This document shows positions 38,715 to 46,025 of a stretch of DNA of 51,330 bases, piece after piece; the first letter of the stretch is position 1; every line of letters starts with the position of its first letter. The notes beneath the pieces were generated by a model. The model had not been told where the DNA came from and did no database searches. It saw only the letters and a program-made list of their open reading frames with translations. The stretch spans positions 1 through 51,330 of the forward strand of contig CABYMF010000009.1 of assembly GCA_902519955.1 (NCBI GenBank), written 5' to 3'. The position numbers were made by a program, and so were the translations under genes. This DNA comes from an uncultured Bacteroidota bacterium (lineage in GTDB: Bacteria > Bacteroidota > Bacteroidia > Flavobacteriales > Flavobacteriaceae).

Positions 38715-39406
38715 TAATTAGTCTTAAGTGAACTGATTCCTCCATCAAATGGAATTATTTGACCAGTCATCCATTTACTTTTTTCACTTAATAAAAAATT
38801 AACCATTTCAGATATATCTTGAGCTGAACCAATCTCTTTCATTGGATGTCTATTTTTAGCGTTATCCTTTTTTGAATCAGAGTTTAGAAATTTTTCTGCC
38901 ATTGGGGTGTCAAGTATAGATGGTGCAATAGCATTTACTCTTATTTTTGGTGCAAACTCGGCTGCAAGAGATCGAGTCAAACCTTCAATAGCACCCTTAG
39001 AAGCAGAAACTGAGCTATGAAAAGGCATTCCTAGCTTAACTGCAACTGTACTAAACATTACAACACTTGGATTATCAGCAGATTGAAGTCTGGGTAAAAC
39101 CTTTTGTAGTATTTTGACACAACCCATTACATTGATATTAAAATCATCCATAAATGTAGATGGTTTAATACCTTTAAATGGTCTAAGATTTATTGTGCCT
39201 GGTAAGTATACAAAACCATCAATCTGATCAGGTAACCAATCCAATTCAAATTCTTCATCCAAATTAAGTACACGAGAATTAATCTCTGTACCATTAAAGA
39301 TTTCTGTATTTCTAGTAGATATAAATACGTTATTATTATCTACAAGTTTTTTTGAAAGTTCATAACCAATTCCTGTTGAACCTCCTATTAATAGTATATT
39401 TTTCAT
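38714..39406 (-). CDS. SDR-family oxidoreductase lacking the catalytic tyrosine
   Basis: This 230-residue Rossmann protein has the SDR cofactor motif GGSTGIGYE (about 8-15), the NNAG-equivalent YLPGTIN, a substrate serine region MFSTVAV (S119), VNAIAPSILDTPMA and WMTGQIIPFDGG. The active-site YxxxK is replaced by VSASK: residue 133 is Val and K137 is retained. Oxidoreduction by the standard mechanism is therefore doubtful. SDR proteins with this change are, as far as I recall, found next to photolyases in marine bacteria. It is flanked without gaps by the SRPBCC gene (upstream) and the DUF2256 gene (one-base overlap). Confidence 0.85.
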   Translation of the reverse strand: MKNILLIGGSTGIGYELSKKLVDNNNVFISTRNTEIFNGTEINSRVLNLDEEFELDWLPDQIDGFVYLPGTINLRPFKGIKPSTFMDDFNINVMGCVKILQKVLPRLQSADNPSVVMFSTVAVKLGMPFHSSVSASKGAIEGLTRSLAAEFAPKIRVNAIAPSILDTPMAEKFLNSDSKKDNAKNRHPMKEIGSAQDISEMVNFLLSEKSKWMTGQIIPFDGGISSLKTN

Positions 39407-39871
39407 TTATTTATAATCTCCAAAGATTTTTATTAATTCTTGCTTTCTGTATTTAAAAATTGTGTTCAATTTAGAATTAATAAATAGGAAATTAATTAGT
39501 ACTCCAAATGGTCCTAAAGGTATTTTGTAATGAATTACATCTTCAATTAATACACCATTTTCAATCTCTTTGAGAAAATGCTTGTGATGCCAAAAGCTGT
39601 ATGGACCAAATCTTTGTTCATCAATGAAAAACTCTTTGTCTTTAACTTGAGTAATTTCAGTAACCCAATTAATTTTTACATCAAGCAATGGCTTAACAGT
39701 ATACTGTATTATTTGACCAGGGTAGGCCCTCTTTTTGTCCCAATCAGTTATATTGAAATCCATAGACTTGGGTGTTATTAATTCCAAATTATTGGGCGAT
39801 GATAAAAAATCCCATGCTTCATTCAAACTAATAGGTAGCTTTTGTGAATATTTTAACTTAAAGATTTTCAT
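39407..39871 (-). CDS. SRPBCC (START-like) ligand-binding domain protein
   Basis: This 154-residue protein has a single helix-grip domain: KLKYSQKLPISLNEAWDFLSSPNNLELITPKSMDF, PGQIIQYTVKPLLDVKINWVTEITQV, FIDEQRFGPYSFWHHKHFLKE and a long C-terminal helix ending FKYRKQELIKIFG. It matches the SRPBCC subgroup that lies next to photolyase and SDR genes in many marine bacteria. The ligand is unknown; a hydrophobic molecule is likely from the fold. It overlaps Maf upstream by 14 bases and directly abuts the SDR gene, so translation is coupled. Confidence 0.85.
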   Translation of the reverse strand: MKIFKLKYSQKLPISLNEAWDFLSSPNNLELITPKSMDFNITDWDKKRAYPGQIIQYTVKPLLDVKINWVTEITQVKDKEFFIDEQRFGPYSFWHHKHFLKEIENGVLIEDVIHYKIPLGPFGVLINFLFINSKLNTIFKYRKQELIKIFGDYK

Positions 39872-40454
39872 TAATGATTTTAATAATTTGATTTGTTGTT
39901 TGAGGTACAGGTAATCCTAAAACACTGGTATAGCTGCCATTTACACGTTCAACTCCAATCATACCTATCCAGTCTTGAATACCATAACTCCCAGCTTTAT
40001 CTATTGGATTAACATTTTCAACATAATAGTCTATTTCACTATCAGTTAGACTCTTATAAATAACAGTTGTACTTTCTGTAAGAATTTTAAAATTGCTAAT
40101 AGTTAAGAAACCAACTGAAGTAATAACATCATGGGATTTGCCTGCAAATAACTTAAGCATATTTTTCGCTTCTTTCTTATCCTTAGGCTTACCTAGGCAC
40201 TTATTTTTATACCAGACAAGCGTATCAGCAGTAATAATGATTTCATTTTCTTTGATTAACTTATTGAAAGCATCTGACTTGTTTTTGACTATGTATTCTG
40301 AAATTTCTGTTCCTTGAAGAGAATCAGGAAAACTTTCATCAACAGGGATTGACATCACTGAAAAATTGATACCAGTCATTCCTAATAGCTCTTTTCTTCT
40401 TGGAGATCCTGAGCCTAAGATAATGTTATACTTTGATTTATTTACTAAATCCAT
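39858..40454 (-). CDS. maf: Maf-like nucleoside triphosphate pyrophosphatase
   Basis: Maf proteins hydrolyse non-canonical or excess nucleotides such as dTTP, UTP or m5UTP. The 198-residue product shows the family motif ILGSGSPRRKELL, the catalytic ITADTLVWYKNKCLGKPKDKKEA and the C-terminal KAGSYGIQDWIGMIGVERVNGSYTSVLGLPV. It overlaps kdsC by 10 bases and the SRPBCC gene by 14 bases. A nucleotide-cleansing enzyme at the head of a photolyase operon fits a genome-protection theme, but the linkage may be only positional. Confidence 0.93.
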   Translation of the reverse strand: MDLVNKSKYNIILGSGSPRRKELLGMTGINFSVMSIPVDESFPDSLQGTEISEYIVKNKSDAFNKLIKENEIIITADTLVWYKNKCLGKPKDKKEAKNMLKLFAGKSHDVITSVGFLTISNFKILTESTTVIYKSLTDSEIDYYVENVNPIDKAGSYGIQDWIGMIGVERVNGSYTSVLGLPVPQTTNQIIKIINENL

Positions 40455-40945
40455 TTATCATGAATCCTCATTACTTGTTCAATTACATCTCTTACACATC
40501 CATATCCACCTTTTTTGTGTGAAACATAATCACATATTGATTTAACATCAACTGATGCATCCTTAGGACAAGAAGATATGCCGACGACCTTTAGAGGTTT
40601 AATGTCTGGATTGTCATCACCCATATAAAGAATATTTTTTTTCTCAATACCCTTATCCTTCATGAAGTTATCTAATATTTCAATTTTGTTAAATGCCTTA
40701 AGGAAAACATCCTCAACACCTAATGAATTAAGTCTTGTTCTAACATTTTCCTGCATACCTCCAGATATGATAGCAATTCTATATCCTTTAGATATAGCAT
40801 GTTTTATAGCATAGCCATCTTTTGCATTAAATTGTCTATCTATTTTTCCATCGTGAGTGTAAATAATTTTACCATTTGTCATAACTCCATCAACATCAAA
40901 AATGAATGTTGTAATGTCTTTTAATCTTGTCTTATAACTCTTCAT
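40445..40945 (-). CDS. kdsC: KdsC-like HAD phosphatase (KDO 8-phosphate phosphatase)
   Basis: This 166-residue C0-type HAD phosphatase carries TFIFDVDGVMTNGKI with the catalytic aspartates, SGGMQENVRTRL, and YMGDDNPDIKPLKVVGISSCPKDA. These match KdsC, which removes phosphate from KDO 8-phosphate in lipopolysaccharide core synthesis. It has no membrane segment. It is the first gene of the eight-gene minus-strand operon, preceded by a TAAATTTG promoter element. Confidence 0.9.
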   Translation of the reverse strand: MKSYKTRLKDITTFIFDVDGVMTNGKIIYTHDGKIDRQFNAKDGYAIKHAISKGYRIAIISGGMQENVRTRLNSLGVEDVFLKAFNKIEILDNFMKDKGIEKKNILYMGDDNPDIKPLKVVGISSCPKDASVDVKSICDYVSHKKGGYGCVRDVIEQVMRIHDKWI

Positions 40946-40956
40946 AATATTTATTT

Positions 40957-40964
40957 CAAATTTA
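40957..40964 (-). promoter_or_regulatory. Putative -7 element (TAAATTTG) of the kdsC-maf-photolyase operon
   Basis: The minus strand reads TAAATTTG 11 bases before the kdsC ATG. It matches TAnnTTTG and is the only promoter candidate found for the whole eight-gene run. No -33 TTG or light-regulator operator was recognised. Confidence 0.45.
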
Positions 40965-41020
40965 AATAAACTTTAACATGATATTCGATATTAAATGACT
41001 AATTATTAAAATTTCGTATT

Positions 41021-41028
41021 TATCTTTG
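41021..41028 (+). promoter_or_regulatory. Putative -7 element (TATCTTTG) of the ccsBA operon
   Basis: TATCTTTG lies 11 bases before the ATG at 41040 and matches TAnnTTTG. Together with the kdsC element it makes a compact divergent promoter region of under 100 bases. Confidence 0.45.
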
Positions 41029-41039
41029 ATGGCTTTAAA

Positions 41040-44000
41040 ATGGGATCTAAATTACTAAATTTTATTTTTTCAACACAGCTTATGCTGGTGTTGCTTGTAC
41101 TATTTCCAATTGCAATGGGTTTAGGGACTTTTTTAGAAAGTTGGTATTCTACTGATGCAGCTAGAATTTGGGTTTATAATGCATGGTGGTTTGAAGCTCT
41201 AATGCTTTTGTTGATGGTTAACTTTATGGGTAACATAAAGAAGTATAACCTGCTAAGCAGAGAAAAATTATCAGTTCTTATTCTTCATTTATCATTTATT
41301 TTTATTTTACTTGGTGCGTTTGTTACAAGATATATCGGTGATGAAGGAGTCATGCCAATTAGAGAGGACAATATATCTAATTCTTATTTATCTGAAAAAA
41401 CATATCTGACTGTTTTTATCGATGGTGAAAATGAGGGAGTCACTGAAAGAAAGACTCTAAAATCTCAACTTCTTTTATCTGAGTATGTAAATAATGATTT
41501 TACAATTAACGAAAACTTTTACAATAAAAAATTTTCAATTTCTTTTGATGATTTTAGAGAGAATGTTACTGAGGGACTAGTACTTGATCCTTCAGGTGAA
41601 AGGTATATAAAATTAGTTGAGGCCGTTGACGGAAACAGACGTGAGCATTATATAAAAGAAGGTCAGGTCTCTAGCATTCAAAACATTTTATTTTCTTTTA
41701 ATTCCTTTCAAAAAGGAGCTATAAATATAACCTCTGAAGCTGGAGAATATTTTATTGAATCACCGTTTGATGCTCAATTTACCATTATGTCAACTCAGCA
41801 AAATGGTAATTTATCTAAAGATGTTAAGCAGCCATTAGAACTCAGATCCTTGTATCAAATACCTGGTTTTCAATTTGTGTTTCCAGAGCCTGCTTTAAGA
41901 GGTGTCTTCGAAATTGTTGATGCTGAAGTGACAGACAGGGAAATTGAAGATGCACTTTACCTTAACCTCAATTATAATGGTAAAACTGAAAAGGTTGCAT
42001 TGTTAGGAGGCAGAGGATATGTTAACAGTCCAAAATCATTAACCATAGATGACCTTGATTTTCATTTATCATATGGTTCAAAGGAGGTGCAACTTCCTTT
42101 TAGCATTCAGTTAAATGACTTTATAGCTGAAAAATATCCAGGTACAGAAAATAGTTACTCTTCCTTTATGAGCAAGGTAACAGTTCAGGATAAAGAATCA
42201 TTTGAATATGATATTTTTATGAATAACATTCTAAATTACAAAGGTTACAGATTCTTTCAAGCATCATTTGATCCCGATGAAAAAGGTACTGTATTATCGG
42301 TGAACAATGATTTTTGGGGAACATTCATAACATATGCAGGTTACTTTTTACTCTATTTAAGCATGATGGGGATTTTCTTTTTAGGAAATTCAAGATTTAA
42401 ATTTTTAGCAAAACAATTAAATAAAAAGACAGCTGTTTTAGTTTTCCTATTATTCAGTTCAGGTTTATTTAGTCAAAATATTAATTCTGTTCCCAAAAGC
42501 GAATATATAGACTCAATAATTACATCGACATCATATACTAAGGAGCATGCCAGTAAATTTGGAAAAATAGTTATTCAAGATAGTGGAGGAAGAATGAAGC
42601 CAGCTAACACTTTTTCATCTGAGTTACTAAGAAAGGTTAGCAGGACTAACTCATATAATGGATTGAATTCTGATCAAGTATTACTCTCTATAATGGATAA
42701 CCCAGGCGTATGGTTTAATGCACCACTTGTTTATATTAAATCACGTCAGAAAGGTGATACTATAAGAAAGATTATTGGACTAGATAAAAATGTAAAGAAA
42801 GCTCCATTAGTTTCATTTTTTGATTCTATTGGAAACTATAAATTGGCTGAAAACCTCGAAAAAGCCTATTTAGCTTCTGTTCCAACCCAAATTGAAAAAG
42901 ATGTAATTGAATTAGATAGAAGAGTTAACCTTCTATACTCTGCTTTAGAGGGTAAAATAATGAGGATATTTCCTATTCCAGAGAATTTTAATAATAAATG
43001 GGTATCATATCCTGAAGTGAATGATGTTGAATTTAGTGGTGCTGACTCCTTATATGTAAATAATGTTCTTCAATTATATTTTCAAACTTTGAGAGTATCA
43101 CGAGAAAGTAGTGATTACTCTCAATCTGAAGAGTTGCTTGAAAGCATTAAAGGCTATCAACTTAAATATGGCGGAAATGTTATGCCAAGTGATTTAAAAA
43201 TATCATCTGAAATAACTTACAATAAAGTAGATATCTTCAACAGACTTTATAAATGGTATCTATTACTAGGGGCCTCTCTATTATTGATCTTAATTCTTCA
43301 AATTTTTAATGATAAGAAATTCTATAATATTCTCATAAAATTTATTGAATACTCAATATATTTCTTGTTTATCTTAAATACATTAGGTCTTGCTGCTAGA
43401 TGGTACATAGCAGGTCATGCTCCTTGGAGTGATGCATACGAATCAGTAATTTTTGTTGCATGGGCAACAGTTATATTCGGTATAATATTTGGAAGAAAAT
43501 CATATTTTACTTTGGCTTCAGCAACTCTAGTATCCTCTATTATTTTGTCTGTCGCTCACATGAATTGGTTAGATCCTTCAATTGCAAATCTTCAACCTGT
43601 GCTTGATAGTTACTGGCTTATGATTCATGTTGCTGTTATAGTCGGAAGCTACGGTCCGTTTGCCATTGGTATGATCCTGGGTATAGTTGTACTATTACTG
43701 ACAATTATTGCAAATAAAAACAACAGAAAATCTTTTGTAAAAAAATTAGAAGAATTAACTATTGTCAATGAGTTATCATTGACTATTGGACTTGTAATGT
43801 TAACAATAGGTAACTTTTTAGGTGGAATGTGGGCAAATGAAAGTTGGGGAAGATATTGGGGATGGGATCCAAAGGAAACATGGGCTTTAATAAGTATCAT
43901 TGTTTATACGGCAGTACTTCATTTAAGAATAGTGCCAAAACTTAACAATAAATGGCTTTTTAACTTATTAAGTATTATCTCATTTGGTACAATACTTATG

Positions 44001-44156
44001 ACTTATTTCGGTGTTAACTTTTATCTAGTTGGCCTTCATTCATATGCTTCTGGTGATAAAGTCATTACTCCTGACTTTGTATATTATTCTGTTGGTTTTA
44101 TAATTATTTTAGGCTTAATTTCTTATTTTGCGAATAAGAAAAACCAAGTTCTTTAA
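41040..44156 (+). CDS. Fused cytochrome c biogenesis protein CcsBA (ResB-ResC type)
   Basis: This 1038-residue protein handles heme delivery and attachment in system II cytochrome c maturation. The N-terminal ResB/CcsB part has membrane segments near residues 10-30, 45-65 and 75-97 and a large periplasmic domain up to about 430. Further helices follow, with a second periplasmic region from about 480 to 735. The C-terminal CcsA part has multiple helices and the heme-handling WWD motif (MWANESWGRYWGWDPKETWA). Conserved histidines include those in AGHAPWSDAYES and LHSYASG. The fused order matches large Bacteroidota CcsBA proteins. The stop overlaps the next gene by one base. Confidence 0.93.
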   Translation: MGSKLLNFIFSTQLMLVLLVLFPIAMGLGTFLESWYSTDAARIWVYNAWWFEALMLLLMVNFMGNIKKYNLLSREKLSVLILHLSFIFILLGAFVTRYIGDEGVMPIREDNISNSYLSEKTYLTVFIDGENEGVTERKTLKSQLLLSEYVNNDFTINENFYNKKFSISFDDFRENVTEGLVLDPSGERYIKLVEAVDGNRREHYIKEGQVSSIQNILFSFNSFQKGAINITSEAGEYFIESPFDAQFTIMSTQQNGNLSKDVKQPLELRSLYQIPGFQFVFPEPALRGVFEIVDAEVTDREIEDALYLNLNYNGKTEKVALLGGRGYVNSPKSLTIDDLDFHLSYGSKEVQLPFSIQLNDFIAEKYPGTENSYSSFMSKVTVQDKESFEYDIFMNNILNYKGYRFFQASFDPDEKGTVLSVNNDFWGTFITYAGYFLLYLSMMGIFFLGNSRFKFLAKQLNKKTAVLVFLLFSSGLFSQNINSVPKSEYIDSIITSTSYTKEHASKFGKIVIQDSGGRMKPANTFSSELLRKVSRTNSYNGLNSDQVLLSIMDNPGVWFNAPLVYIKSRQKGDTIRKIIGLDKNVKKAPLVSFFDSIGNYKLAENLEKAYLASVPTQIEKDVIELDRRVNLLYSALEGKIMRIFPIPENFNNKWVSYPEVNDVEFSGADSLYVNNVLQLYFQTLRVSRESSDYSQSEELLESIKGYQLKYGGNVMPSDLKISSEITYNKVDIFNRLYKWYLLLGASLLLILILQIFNDKKFYNILIKFIEYSIYFLFILNTLGLAARWYIAGHAPWSDAYESVIFVAWATVIFGIIFGRKSYFTLASATLVSSIILSVAHMNWLDPSIANLQPVLDSYWLMIHVAVIVGSYGPFAIGMILGIVVLLLTIIANKNNRKSFVKKLEELTIVNELSLTIGLVMLTIGNFLGGMWANESWGRYWGWDPKETWALISIIVYTAVLHLRIVPKLNNKWLFNLLSIISFGTILMTYFGVNFYLVGLHSYASGDKVITPDFVYYSVGFIIILGLISYFANKKNQVL

Positions 44157-45067
44157 TGATTAAAATTAAAATTGAAAATGAGTATTCTAGCTTAAAAACT
44201 GTAGTACTTGGAATAGCTAATGATATTGGCGTGCCTCCTAATATATTTGATGCATATGATCCACGATCACTATATCATGCCAAGAATAATTCTTTCCCAA
44301 ATGAAACTGATTTAGTAAAAAATGTGGAGAAATTCCATAATAAACTATTAAAACATAATGTTGAAATTCTTAGGCCAGAAAATATACCTAATTGTAACCA
44401 AATCTTCACTAGAGATCTGGGGTTTGTAATATCAAATATTTTCTTTTTGTCTAATATTGTACCTGCTCGGCAAGATGAAATCAAAGGTATAGAAAATATT
44501 ATCAAAAATCTTGATGTTGGTGTAATTAAACTACCGGATTTTATGCACATAGAAGGTGGAGATGTAGTCTTGCATAACGGCAAATTATTTATAGGCACTT
44601 ACTTAGACGATAATTATTCATCTTTAATTACTGCTAGAACAAATATTGAGTCTATTGAATATTTAAAAAAGATGCTTCCAAACATAGAAATTGTTCCAAT
44701 TGAAATAAAAAAATCGAATATAAACATATTTGAAAATACACTTCATTTGGATTGCTGTTTTCAAACTATCGGTCCAGATAAAGCAATAATATGTCCTGAT
44801 GGTTTTAAAAACAAAGAAGATTATGAGTTTTTAATTAATTTTTTTGGAAGAAAAAATGTTTTCCTTGCAAATTCTAGAGAATCTTTTTTGCTTACATCAA
44901 ATGTATTTGTAATTTCTCCTGAAGTTGTGGTATCTGATAAAGGTTTTAAAAAGTTAAACAAATGGCTGGAGGAAAAAGGTATTTTAGTTGAAAAAGTTGA
45001 TTACTCCGAGATCTCAAAGATGTCTGGTTTACTTAGGTGTTCAACACTTCCCCTATTTAGAGAATAA
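44156..45067 (+). CDS. Amidinotransferase-fold hydrolase (DDAH/arginine deiminase-like)
   Basis: This 303-residue enzyme belongs to the guanidino-group modifying superfamily with the beta/alpha-propeller fold. Conserved active-site residues are visible: FTRD (R86, D87), HIEGGDV (E133, D136), HLDCCF (H197, D199) and the nucleophile C295 in LLRCSTLPL. This set fits hydrolysis of arginine or methylarginines to citrulline rather than transfer. Which substrate is used cannot be settled from the sequence. Start and stop each share one base with the neighbouring genes (TAATG), so it should be translated with CcsBA and CtlX. Confidence 0.85.
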   Translation: MIKIKIENEYSSLKTVVLGIANDIGVPPNIFDAYDPRSLYHAKNNSFPNETDLVKNVEKFHNKLLKHNVEILRPENIPNCNQIFTRDLGFVISNIFFLSNIVPARQDEIKGIENIIKNLDVGVIKLPDFMHIEGGDVVLHNGKLFIGTYLDDNYSSLITARTNIESIEYLKKMLPNIEIVPIEIKKSNINIFENTLHLDCCFQTIGPDKAIICPDGFKNKEDYEFLINFFGRKNVFLANSRESFLLTSNVFVISPEVVVSDKGFKKLNKWLEEKGILVEKVDYSEISKMSGLLRCSTLPLFRE

Positions 45068-45972
45068 TGAGCCATTTCAGTTCTAAAATATTAATGATTT
45101 CTCCTAACAAATTCAGGAATAATGAACACACTCTTTTGGATAATGTTTTTCAATCAAAAAAAACTAACCAAAATCAGATTGAGCATTTAGCGATAAAAGA
45201 ATTTAATAGATTAAGAGAACTTATTTCGAATTCAGGAATAGAAGTATTTAGTTTTTATGATGATAGTAAATTCGATACTCCCGATGCTGTATTTCCAAAT
45301 AATTGGATCTCTTTTCACTACCATCGTAAAGCCATATTATACCCTATGTCTGCTCCCAATAGGAGGTTTGAGAGAGAGTCTAAGATACTAGACAAGCTTT
45401 CTGATTTTGGAATTGAGATTGAACTTATAAATGATTACTCTTTATATGAAAATAAAAATAGATTTTTAGAAGGAACTGGAAGTATTGTATTAGATAGAAA
45501 ATCAAAAAAAGCTTATTGCTCTTTGTCAGGAAGATCTGATTTAAGTCTTTTTAAAAAATTCTGTTCTGATATGAATTATATCCCTGTTGTCTTCAATTCT
45601 TCACATGAATCAAAACCAATTTATCATACAAATGTTATGATGTCAATATGTAATAATTTTACAATTATATGTTTAGATTCTATTAGGGATAAAAATGAAA
45701 GAAACTATGTTATTGAAAATTTAAATAACTCAGGATTAGAGATTATTGATATAAGTATTAATCAAATGACCTCTTTTCTTGGTAACTGCATTCAGCTAAT
45801 TAACTCAAATCAATCTCCTGTACTAATAATGAGTTCTAGAGCTTTTAATTCAATTACTAAATCTCAAATTAAACGAATTGAATCATATACAGAAATTATT
45901 CACTCTGACATCAAAACCATTGAGGATAATGGAGGTGGAAGTGCAAGATGTATGATAGCTGAAATCTTCTAA
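45067..45972 (+). CDS. ctlX: Citrulline utilization hydrolase CtlX
   Basis: CtlX is a member of the arginine-deiminase-related superfamily thought to cleave citrulline to ornithine, ammonia and CO2. The 301-residue protein shows DAVFPNNWISFH (D73), RFLEGTGSIVLDR (E135), the histidine H187 in PIYHTNVMMSIC, and the nucleophile C295 in NGGGSARCMIAE, all characteristic. It overlaps the DDAH-like gene by one base, giving consecutive enzymes for guanidine and ureido hydrolysis. RocD, which would consume ornithine, lies elsewhere in the window. Confidence 0.88.
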   Translation: MSHFSSKILMISPNKFRNNEHTLLDNVFQSKKTNQNQIEHLAIKEFNRLRELISNSGIEVFSFYDDSKFDTPDAVFPNNWISFHYHRKAILYPMSAPNRRFERESKILDKLSDFGIEIELINDYSLYENKNRFLEGTGSIVLDRKSKKAYCSLSGRSDLSLFKKFCSDMNYIPVVFNSSHESKPIYHTNVMMSICNNFTIICLDSIRDKNERNYVIENLNNSGLEIIDISINQMTSFLGNCIQLINSNQSPVLIMSSRAFNSITKSQIKRIESYTEIIHSDIKTIEDNGGGSARCMIAEIF

Positions 45973-46025
45973 ATATTATTATATTTATGAAAACTTCAAA
46001 TCTTAATTTAACTTAAAATAATTAT

